Assembly (NCBI GenBank): GCA_036525535.1
Contig: DATDAH010000209.1
Span: 1 to 7,573 of the forward strand
Length of the DNA stretch: 7,573 nt
Origin: DATDAH01 sp036525535
GTDB taxonomy: Bacteria > Actinomycetota > Acidimicrobiia > Acidimicrobiales > DATDAH01
Direction: 5' to 3'
Shown: one piece after another, positions 1 to 5,562 of the stretch
Layout: each line of letters opens with the position of its first letter
Numbering within the stretch: the stretch's first letter is position 1
The notes under the pieces: generated by a model
Database searches by the model: none
What the model was told of the DNA's origin: nothing
Seen by the model: the letters and a program-made list of their open reading frames with translations, nothing else
Position numbers and translations under genes: made by a program

Positions 1-706
1 CGCACCCTGCCCAGCGCCGCCGGTCGACTCCTGGCCCGGGAGGTCGAGATCCTGTCGAGCATCCGCAGCGAGCCCAAGCGGCCGTTCGTGGCCGTGCTGG
101 GGGGCGCCAAGGTCAGCGACAAGCTCGGCGTGATCGAGGCCCTGCTCGACGTGGTCGACACGCTGATCGTGGGCGGGGGCATGTGCTTCACCTTCTTCGC
201 CGCCCAGGGCAAGCCGATCGGCGCCTCGTTGGTCGAGGAGGACCAGATCGAGAGCTGCCGTGCGCTGCTGGAGCAGACCGACGCCATCCGCCTGCCCTCC
301 GACATCACCGCGCTCAGCCCGGGCGGGAAGATCAAGGACCCGGACGCCGGTGGGGAGGTCCGCCAGATGGGCGCGTCGATCCCCGACGGCTGGATGGGCC
401 TGGACATCGGCCCCGGCAGCGCCGCGGCGTTCGCCGACATCATCCGCGACGCCCGCACCGTGCTGTGGAACGGTCCTATGGGGGTCTTCGAGGACCCCCG
501 CTTCGAGGCCGGCACCCGCACCGTGGCCGAAGCCGTGGCCGAGACCAGGGCGTTCACCGTGGTCGGGGGTGGGGACAGCGCGGCCGCCCTGGCCCAGTTC
601 GGCTTGGAGAAGGACGTCGACCACCTGTCCACGGGTGGGGGAGCGTCACTGGAACTGCTGGAGAAGGGCGACCTGCCCGGCCTGGCCGCACTGAGGGAGG
701 CCCCGA

Positions 707-714
<8 letters not shown>
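1..714 (+). CDS. pgk: Phosphoglycerate kinase, C-terminal part (5' end outside window)
   Basis: Phosphoglycerate kinase makes ATP and 3-phosphoglycerate from 1,3-bisphosphoglycerate and ADP in glycolysis, in the cytoplasm. The frame is open from the first base and gives 237 residues, so the N-terminal substrate-binding domain is mostly missing at the window edge. Visible family motifs in order are VAVLGGAKVSDK, the glycine-rich LIVGGGMCFTF, the nucleotide-contact segment LWNGPMGVFE, VGGGDSAAAL and the closing STGGGASLELLE. These cover the nucleotide-binding C-terminal domain. An internal GTG at 88 is not the real start because the homologous sequence continues upstream (PSAAGRLLAREVEIL). The stop overlaps the start of tpiA by 8 bp, so the two are probably translationally coupled in one operon. 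Identification is secure. Confidence 0.97.
694..700 (+). promoter_or_regulatory. Ribosome binding site of tpiA
   Basis: AGGGAGG lies six bases before the ATG at 707 and inside the last codons of pgk. It fixes the tpiA start and supports coupled translation of the overlapping pair. Confidence 0.75.
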
Positions 715-1486
<772 letters not shown>

Positions 1487-1517
1487 CCGCCTCCCCAATC
1501 CCGAACTTGTGCCGATC

Positions 1518-1537
1518 GCACCACGGATCCGTGGTGC
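1518..1537. promoter_or_regulatory. Perfect 20-bp palindrome between tpiA and secG
   Basis: GCACCACGGATCCGTGGTGC is identical to its own reverse complement. It starts 32 bp after the tpiA stop and ends 29 bp before the putative secG -10 box. As RNA it can form an eight-pair GC-rich stem closed by GATC, but no T run follows, so it is either a U-less terminator for the pgk-tpiA transcript or a dimeric operator upstream of secG. The symmetry is seen directly; the role is inferred. Confidence 0.5.
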
Positions 1538-1566
1538 AACCAACGCAGGTTCGACGGGTCCGCCGC

Positions 1567-1572
1567 TAGCCT
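1567..1572 (+). promoter_or_regulatory. Putative -10 box for leaderless secG transcript
   Basis: TAGCCT fits the actinobacterial TANNNT -10 pattern and ends seven bases before the secG GTG, so transcription would start at or next to the start codon. No Shine-Dalgarno precedes the GTG, which fits leaderless translation. I see no convincing -35 box. Confidence 0.45.
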
Positions 1573-1579
1573 TCCCGCC

Positions 1580-1810
1580 GTGCTCACCGGAGTCGTCATC
1601 GCCATCCAAGTGATCGCGTCGCTGACGCTGATCCTGCTCGTGCTCCTGCACAGCGGCAAGGGTGGCGGCCTCTCCGACATGTTCGGCGGGGGCATGGGGG
1701 CCACCGCGGCCGGCTCGACGGTGGTCGAACGCAACCTGGACCGGATCACCATCGTGGCCGCCTTGGTCTTCGGCTTCACCACCATGGGCCTCGTCCTGCT
1801 CCTGCAGTAG
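1580..1810 (+). CDS. secG: Preprotein translocase subunit SecG
   Basis: SecG is the small accessory subunit of the SecYEG channel in the cytoplasmic membrane and helps SecA-driven export. The protein is 76 residues, the usual bacterial size. It has two hydrophobic segments at about 3-23 and 57-75, separated by a loop holding the family signature LLHSGKGGGLSDMFGGG, followed by a Thr/Ser-rich stretch and VVERNLDRIT before the second helix. The GTG start is preferred because it gives the full first helix and lies seven bases after a TAGCCT box. The gene follows tpiA by 93 bp, an arrangement found in many actinobacteria, but the palindrome and its own promoter suggest at least partly independent transcription. 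Confidence 0.95.
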   Translation: MLTGVVIAIQVIASLTLILLVLLHSGKGGGLSDMFGGGMGATAAGSTVVERNLDRITIVAALVFGFTTMGLVLLLQ

Positions 1811-1838
1811 CCAGCGCTTCCGGGCCGGCGCGGAACGC

Positions 1839-1844
1839 TACGCT
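1839..1844 (+). promoter_or_regulatory. Putative -10 box of the tRNA-Leu gene
   Basis: TACGCT matches TANNNT and ends 11 bases before the mature tRNA 5' end, leaving room for a short leader of about four bases to be removed by RNase P. No clear -35 box is visible. Confidence 0.35.
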
Positions 1845-1855
1845 GGCGCACCCAC

Positions 1856-1939
1856 GTCGGAGTGGCGGAACAGGCAGACGCGCCAGCTTGAGGGGCTGGT
1901 GCCCGCAAGGGCGTGGGGGTTCAAATCCCCCCTCCGACA
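1856..1939 (+). tRNA. tRNA-Leu (anticodon GAG)
   Basis: This class II tRNA folds completely. The acceptor stem is GTCGGAG (1856-1862) with CTCCGAC (1932-1938), discriminator A at 1939. The anticodon stem CCAGC/GCTGG (1883-1887, 1895-1899) holds the loop TTGAGGG, giving anticodon GAG at 1890-1892, which reads CUC and CUU. A long variable arm (GCCCGCAAGGGC) follows, as expected for leucine. The T arm is GGGGG TTCAAAT CCCCC (1915-1931). CCA is not encoded: the discriminator is followed by CGA. A CCA in the right place occurs after the duplicated 3' end at 5437-5439, which suggests that this tRNA lost its own CCA when an element integrated into its 3' end. CCA must now be added after transcription. 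Confidence 0.96.
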
Positions 1940-1940
1940 C
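1921..1940 (+). repeat. Attachment core, tRNA side (attL-like)
   Basis: TCAAATCCCCCCTCCGACAC spans the T loop, T stem and 3' acceptor strand of tRNA-Leu. It is repeated perfectly at 5418-5437, and 17 of its bases (plus the following G) recur at 7288-7305. Direct repeats of a tRNA 3' end with a recombinase remnant just inside are the standard footprint of site-specific integration. Confidence 0.85.
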
Positions 1941-2410
1941 GATCCTGAGTACACCGGTGCGGCCTCGACGTTGACGACCTTCTGGCCGGCGTCGAAGGTC
2001 AGCTCCAGGCCGAGGGAGTTGTACAGCCCGGCCTTCGCTTCGCAGCTTGCCTCCGCCAGCACGGCCTCCATTGCCCCAGCCGCTCGACCATGGAGCGGAT
2101 CGCCTCAGCGTCGAAGACGTCTGCCGGCTTGGACCGGACGAGCTCCTGCTCGGCCCACAGCTTCTCGGCCTGCACCTCGGCCATCCACCCGGCCACCACC
2201 TTGGCGTCGGCCCCAGCGTCCAGGGCGGCCCGGTACTTGCCCAGTCGCTCGTCGCAGTCCGCCAGCTTCCGCACCGCCGCCTCGGCTCGGACCACGTCTT
2301 GATCTACCGGGCCCTGAGCCGCGGCCAGGGCGTCCACCGTGGCGTCGAGGTTGGACGGGTCGAACACGCTGGCGATCCACTCGTCCAGGAAACGGCCTTG
2401 CAGAACAGGG
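1941..2410 (-). pseudogene. Large serine recombinase, C-terminal remnant (truncated, frameshifted)
   Basis: Reading the minus strand from about 2410 gives LQGRFLDEWIASVFDP, then a long helical stretch with YRAALDAGADAKVVAGWMAE and a segment ending MVERLG. The frame breaks near 2068-2072 and resumes with MEAVLAEASCEAKAGLYNSL and LELTFDAGQKVVNVEAAP. This pattern is typical of the coiled-coil and C-terminal end of actinobacterial large serine recombinases (resolvase / recombinase / zinc-ribbon families). The catalytic resolvase domain and most of the zinc-ribbon region are absent; an in-frame TAA lies just upstream of the homologous part. The shift looks like loss of one base, since intact relatives read LGD followed by a hydrophobic residue. 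The remnant ends at the attachment core and, in the present locus, would read on through antisense tRNA (CRRGDLNP) to a stop near 1838. It cannot make an active integrase. Confidence 0.8.
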
Positions 2411-2425
2411 TGAAGGGTTTAGTGT
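2398..2425 (+). promoter_or_regulatory. Putative promoter of the secreted-protein gene
   Basis: TTGCAG (2398-2403), 16 bases, then TAGTGT (2420-2425), which ends seven bases before the ATG at 2433. The -10 to start spacing equals that at secG, and there is no Shine-Dalgarno, so the message may be leaderless. The boxes lie at the broken end of the recombinase remnant. Confidence 0.45.
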
Positions 2426-2432
2426 CTTGGCC

Positions 2433-3026
2433 ATGAGGAGGGTCCTCCTCCCGGTGGTCTTGGTCGTCTTGATTTGCTGCTGGACGGCCCCCACCTACGG
2501 ACAGGTGCCAACCGGCGATAGCGTCGTTGGACAGGGCCGGACAGGGCCGGACGGTGACCTGGGGTTCGAGCAGATCTTCGAGTTCGAGGCGCACAGCGGG
2601 CCGTCCGGGGAAGATCCGAGCGGGTTTGTGGAACTTGACCTCAGGTTGCACCACATCCCACCGACGAACTTCGCGCACCTCGAGGGGCCTGTGACGTGCC
2701 TCAGCGTCTCCGGGAATGACGCGGTCGTGGGTTTCGAGGTTGCCCCCCCGGGCAGCTCCATCACCGGGGTGATCGTCCAAGTGGAGGACAACGGCCCACC
2801 CGGCTCGGACCCGCCCGACACTGTCACCCCCGTGCCGGTCGACGATCCGACTTCATGCGTTTTCCCTTTCAGCTCCTTGGTTGACGTTGTAGAAGGAGAC
2901 GTGACGGTCAGCGACGCCCCCGCTCTACCCACCAGCAGGAGCCAGTGCCTTAACGGCGGCTGGCGCGCCTTCCCGGGGTTCAAGAACCAAGGGCAGTGCA
3001 TCGCTTTCGTGAACCGCGGCCCTTAG
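2433..3026 (+). CDS. Small secreted protein with FKNQGQC-type C-terminal tail, function unknown
   Basis: The 197-residue product starts with a classical signal peptide (MRRV, a hydrophobic core to about residue 18, then APTYG before Q24), so it is exported. The mature part contains FVELDLRLHHI, then CLSVSGNDAVVGFEV and VQVEDNGPPGSDPPD. It closes with QCLNGGWRAFPGFKNQGQC (171-189) and AFV. From memory, the middle motifs (CL-V-GN-A---G and V-DNG--G--PPD) and the CxxGGW...FKNQGQC tail recur in uncharacterised secreted actinobacterial proteins; a database search would be needed to name the family. Four mature-region cysteines (90, 142, 172, 189) could pair into disulfides. The ATG is chosen because it begins the signal peptide and follows a -10 box; the open frame further upstream is shadow coding of secG and the tRNA. 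The role is unknown. Confidence 0.75.
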   Translation: MRRVLLPVVLVVLICCWTAPTYGQVPTGDSVVGQGRTGPDGDLGFEQIFEFEAHSGPSGEDPSGFVELDLRLHHIPPTNFAHLEGPVTCLSVSGNDAVVGFEVAPPGSSITGVIVQVEDNGPPGSDPPDTVTPVPVDDPTSCVFPFSSLVDVVEGDVTVSDAPALPTSRSQCLNGGWRAFPGFKNQGQCIAFVNRGP

Positions 3027-3116
3027 TCCAGCGCCCTCGCGAACCGGGCCAACCTCCTCGAGCGCCTGGACCTGGTCGCGGTCGGCGCCGAAGCTGGTGA
3101 CGGCTACCGGGCGCAA
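3027..3116 (-). pseudogene. Possible remnant of an LLM-class oxidoreductase C-terminus
   Basis: Minus-strand codons from about 3113 read RPVAVTSFGADRDQVQALEE followed by VGPVREGAG. This resembles the near-C-terminal strand-helix of luciferase-like (F420-dependent) monooxygenases, where a V-VT-FGA segment is followed by a helix ending EAGV. Only about 30 codons fit and no other part of the enzyme is visible. It lies directly after the MaoC stop on the same strand, so it may be debris of a former neighbour. The match is from memory and short, hence low confidence. Confidence 0.25.
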
Positions 3117-3122
3117 AGCGTG

Positions 3123-3554
3123 CTAGGCGCGTCGCCGTACGATCAGCGTGTCGAGGTGGGACATGACGGTCACGTTGTGCTGGTTTACCAGTGAGATGCG
3201 CAGCTTGACGACGCCCCGATCGGGCTTCGAACTCGATGCGCGGCAGTCGAGCCATTCGAGGACAACATGGATGGAGTCGCCGGGGCGTAACGGTTCGTGG
3301 AATCGAACCTCGTCGTAGCCGGCGGATCCGACGATGGCTGCCGCCGGCAGCTCGTGAAGCAGCCGCGACTTCACCGCGAGCACGTAGGACCCGGACGCCG
3401 TGAGCCCACCGACCACGGTCTCCGCTACGGCCGGATCGATGTGAATCGGCACCGGGTCCCAACGACGGGCGAACGCGATCATCTCGTCCGGATCGACCGT
3501 GTACTTCGGGCTGCGCAACACGTCTCCCGGCTGGATGTCCTCGAAGTAGAGCAT
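3123..3554 (-). CDS. MaoC-like (R)-specific enoyl-CoA hydratase family protein
   Basis: The 143-residue product is a single hot-dog domain protein of the MaoC dehydratase family, whose characterised members add water to trans-2-enoyl-CoA to give (R)-3-hydroxyacyl-CoA. It opens with YFEDIQPGDV, the usual family start. The hydratase signature is present as FARRWDPVPIHIDP, with candidate catalytic Asp33 and His38, followed by GGLTASGSYVLAV and YDEVRFHEPLRPGDSIHV. The ATG at 3554 is chosen because the conserved domain starts there and a G-run (GGGGGG) sits five to ten bases upstream; the frame continues to 3698 but those residues are Arg/Trp/Pro-rich and look non-coding. It is a stand-alone gene on the opposite strand to the secreted protein, with a possible oxidoreductase scrap after its stop. 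The substrate cannot be told. Confidence 0.88.
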   Translation of the reverse strand: MLYFEDIQPGDVLRSPKYTVDPDEMIAFARRWDPVPIHIDPAVAETVVGGLTASGSYVLAVKSRLLHELPAAAIVGSAGYDEVRFHEPLRPGDSIHVVLEWLDCRASSSKPDRGVVKLRISLVNQHNVTVMSHLDTLIVRRRA

Positions 3555-3930
3555 CGTCCCCCCACGTCTCGTGCACCGCAGCGGATGAGTCCGACCCATC
3601 AGCGGCGGGTTCCAAAGCCAGTGCATATTGGCCTGATGGAACGATTCGGTGCTACGGCGAGCAAGCCGCAACGCGCCAGCGGACGCGACCCTGCCCATCG
3701 AGCCGTTCAGGCCGGCGGCAATGAGGACGGCCCGGAACGCCCGCGTCGTGACTTGGCTGCCTCGAGCCCTAAGAGATCATGGTGAAGTAAACGCTCCGTC
3801 CGACCATTATCCCTCACCCGTCGTCGTCGGCCAGGAGTGGGCCCAGCGGGCCATGGCCGACGATGGCCCGAATGGCCGGCTCGACACGGCGTTCGTCGTC
3901 AGCTCCAAACCCGGGGCCTGACAGACCGCC
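3555..3930. other. Stretch without a convincing gene; doubtful frame at 3649-3921
   Basis: Between the MaoC start and the hairpin at 3931 I see no recognisable protein. On the plus strand a 90-codon frame runs from a GTG at 3649 to a TGA at 3921, ten bases before a strong hairpin. Its product is Arg/Ala-rich at first, then reads VNAPSDHYPSPVVVGQEWAQ. The SDHYP-VVV portion faintly recalls the last motif of endonuclease/exonuclease/phosphatase proteins (SDH-P), so it could be a decayed gene end. No Shine-Dalgarno precedes the GTG. The minus strand may hold the MaoC promoter, but no clear boxes are visible. Confidence 0.3.
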
Positions 3931-3964
3931 GGGCCTCGCCTCCCGTGGTGGTGGGGCGAGGCCC
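3931..3964. terminator. Strong GC-rich hairpin, likely (bidirectional) terminator
   Basis: GGGCCTCGCC (3931-3940) is the exact reverse complement of GGCGAGGCCC (3955-3964). Two further pairs (one G-U) extend the stem inward and leave a loop of about ten bases. It lies 17 bp past the lipoprotein stop on the minus strand and ten bases past the doubtful plus-strand frame. There is no T run, which is common for terminators in high-GC actinobacteria. Confidence 0.6.
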
Positions 3965-3980
3965 AGGCTCCCCCCGGTGC

Positions 3981-4469
3981 CTAACTAGTGGTGCTGCTCG
4001 TGCTGGACTCCCCGGTCTCCCCGGTTATCCCGGTGATCACGGCGGCCAAGACAGGGTCGACGCTGTTGACGATCTCGGTGAATTCGGTAGCGGCCTCAGG
4101 GCCGGTGGTTTTCTGCGCGCAGAGATCGTCGAAGCCTTCTGGGTCGAGACCCTCGTTCTCGAAGGCATCCCTCACCGCGTCCCCAGCCCTCCTTAGCTCG
4201 TCCTCGTCTATCCCGTCCTCGGACTCGCCCTCAGGAACCTCAGCGCTCTCCAAGATCTGGCGAAACCCATCCATGCACTCTTCGGACGTGGGATCGTCGC
4301 CGAGCTGCTCGGCCACCGTTGCGTCGTCATCCCCTGAGCACCCGACCAGCAACAGGAGGGGGATCGTGACGAGGAACGAGCGCCGCACGAGCGGAAGGTA
4401 CGGCACCGACCGGGGCGAGGCCGTGGACTTGCCCCCTCCGCAGAGCAAGCAATCGAGCTGCTCGCGCAT
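3981..4469 (-). CDS. Small acidic lipoprotein, function unknown
   Basis: The 162-residue product has an N-terminal region ending in VRRSFLVTIPLLLLVGC, a charged n-region, hydrophobic core and lipobox LVGC, so Cys44 should be lipidated and the protein anchored outside the membrane. After it come an acidic linker (SGDDD), a helical body with many Glu/Asp and two further cysteines (about 65 in EECMDGF and 117 in DDLCAQK) that could form a disulfide, and a Ser/Thr-rich tail (ESSTSSTTS). The ATG at 4469 is preceded by GGAGAGGGG at good spacing, which supports it, but it gives an unusually long 27-residue lead-in (MREQLDCLLCGGGK...). A GTG at 4388 would give a conventional signal peptide yet has no visible ribosome site. 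It is transcribed away from the DinB gene. The family is not recognised. Confidence 0.75.
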   Translation of the reverse strand: MREQLDCLLCGGGKSTASPRSVPYLPLVRRSFLVTIPLLLLVGCSGDDDATVAEQLGDDPTSEECMDGFRQILESAEVPEGESEDGIDEDELRRAGDAVRDAFENEGLDPEGFDDLCAQKTTGPEAATEFTEIVNSVDPVLAAVITGITGETGESSTSSTTS

Positions 4470-4588
4470 GGGTACCCCTCTCCAGGCGCACTCGGACGTG
4501 CCCTCACGGCCTACCAGCTAGACCATTTCCGGTCAAAGCCCCAGATCACCGGTTCGATGGGAGCGTTACCGTTGGGCAATCGCCGTAC

Positions 4589-5131
4589 ATGGATGGAATG
4601 GCGATGGACCGACGCGACATCGACGCCGAGCTGGAGCAGGTCACAGCAGACTTCCACGGTCTGCTCGACTCTGCGACCAGCGCCGAGCTGCGCATGTCGA
4701 CCAACGGCACGAAGTGGACGAACAAGCACCTGCTGTTTCACATGCTGTTCGGCTTCATCGTCGTGCGGGTCCTGCTATCCCTGGTGAAGGGTTTCGGCCG
4801 GCTCCCGCCCGCCGTCTCTCGGGCGTTCGCCGCGACCCTGAATGCAGGTACCCGTCCGTTCCACGTCGTCAACTACCTGAGCGCCCTTCCTGGCGGAATG
4901 GTCCTGGGCAGCCGCGCCATGGCGAACCTCATGGACGCCACGATCGAGCATCTACGGGACAGCCTCGCCCGGGAGTCCGAGTGCACGCTCACACTCAAGA
5001 TGCACTTTCCGGTCGGCTGGGACCCCTACTTCAAGCAGGTCATGACCGTCGCCGACGTCTACCACTACCCGACCCAGCACTACCACCACCACCGTCGGCA
5101 GCTCACCACGAGCCGCGCCCTCGACATCTGA
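4589..5131 (+). CDS. DinB superfamily protein
   Basis: DinB-superfamily proteins are metal-binding four-helix bundles; many act in thiol-dependent or detoxifying reactions and many are uncharacterised. This 180-residue product shows the pattern: an N-terminal helix (DAELEQVTADFHGLLD), then LRMSTNGTKWTNKHLLFHMLFG with His47 and His51, and a C-terminal helix with HYPTQHYHHHRRQL where His159, His164 and His166-168 offer metal ligands. The hydrophobic stretch FIVVRVLLSLV after LLFHMLFG is normal for this subgroup. Two starts are possible: ATG 4589, or ATG 4604, which has GGATGGA six bases upstream and would give MDRRDIDAEL; 4604 is slightly better by ribosome site. It is divergent from the lipoprotein gene across about 119 bp, which must hold both promoters. 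The substrate is unknown. Confidence 0.8.
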   Translation: MDGMAMDRRDIDAELEQVTADFHGLLDSATSAELRMSTNGTKWTNKHLLFHMLFGFIVVRVLLSLVKGFGRLPPAVSRAFAATLNAGTRPFHVVNYLSALPGGMVLGSRAMANLMDATIEHLRDSLARESECTLTLKMHFPVGWDPYFKQVMTVADVYHYPTQHYHHHRRQLTTSRALDI

Positions 5132-5364
5132 ACCGCTGCCCCTCACCCATCCCGTTGGCGCTCGACGTCTTCGGCTTTGAGCCCTATCACGCGCCCGAAC
5201 CGGTAGCCGGTGAGCTGGGTGTCGCGTGACCTCCTAACTATGCGCACAGCGTTCAACGGGGGGTGCCTAGATCAGCGGGTTTCCGGGCCTCCGCACAGCG
5301 TTCGGCCGCGTATGCCATACAGGCAGGGGGTCGGGGGTTCGAGTTGACTCCGGGATCGTGAGCC
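5132..5364. other. Non-coding right end of the island, with short repeats
   Basis: No gene is recognised here. CGCACAGCGTTC occurs at 5243-5254 and again at 5292-5303, 49 bp apart, and its core CGCACAGCG recurs outside the element at 5464-5472. ACCGG-TAG-CCGGT at 5199-5211 is a small hairpin. GGTCGGGGGTTCGAGT near 5328-5343 looks like the T-arm 5' half of a tRNA but lacks its pairing half. These may be integrase or accessory-factor arm sites, or debris of earlier insertions. Confidence 0.35.
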
Positions 5365-5365
5365 C

Positions 5366-5437
5366 TACGCCGCCTTGAGGTCGATCACACCTCGGAGCAC
5401 CGGCGTGTACTCAGAGGTCAAATCCCCCCTCCGACAC
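5366..5437. repeat. 72-bp repeat: recombinase 3' tail plus attachment core (attR-like, copy 1)
   Basis: The unit has two parts: 5366-5410, which matches 7235-7277 with two substitutions and a 2-bp indel, and the tRNA-derived core at 5418-5437. Read on the minus strand in the frame of the upstream recombinase remnant, the core gives CRRGDL, then TSEYTP, then VLRGVIDLKAA and TAG at 5365-5367. It therefore carries the severed C-terminal tail of a recombinase. Right of the core, unlike the other two copies, there is no recombinase-like sequence. Confidence 0.8.
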
Positions 5438-5446
5438 CACCTTTTT
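5418..5446 (+). other. Displaced original 3' end of tRNA-Leu with CCA and T5
   Basis: The perfect core copy ends with the acceptor strand CTCCGAC and discriminator A, then CCA at 5437-5439, CC and TTTTT at 5442-5446. A tRNA 3' end followed by encoded CCA and a T run is what the uninterrupted tRNA gene should have had. I infer that integration exchanged this end for the element's copy, moving CCA and the T run about 3.5 kb downstream. Confidence 0.65.
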
Positions 5447-5510
5447 AGGGCAGGGGCGCACTTCGCACAGCGGCTTCGTCACCCTTGCGGCACTGGTGGT
5501 GCCTCTGGAC

Positions 5511-5516
5511 TAGCGT
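5511..5516 (+). promoter_or_regulatory. Putative -10 box for the glycosyltransferase gene
   Basis: TAGCGT fits TANNNT and would start transcription near 5523, leaving a leader of about 40 bases before the GTG at 5563. No good -35 at standard spacing is seen, so this is tentative. Confidence 0.3.
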
Positions 5517-5562
5517 TACCCCTTAAGCCCGATGTGGGACGGGGGACAGCCGTGTCGACGGG

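Noticed and set aside
1838..1940. Continuation of the recombinase frame as antisense-tRNA codons (CRRGDLNPHALAG...)
   Set aside because: This is read-through into the tRNA created by integration, not an evolved protein end; I mention it only with the remnant.
1662..2432. Upstream extension of the secreted-protein frame through secG and the tRNA
   Set aside because: The frame happens to be open but covers secG in another phase and the tRNA; the signal peptide and -10 box put the start at 2433.
2304..2780. Minus-strand frame opposite the secreted-protein gene
   Set aside because: It crosses from the gene's antisense strand into the recombinase remnant in the wrong phase and shows no recognisable domain.
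3555..3698. N-terminal extension of the MaoC protein
   Set aside because: The added residues do not resemble the family, whose conserved start is at the ATG at 3554 with a G-rich ribosome site.
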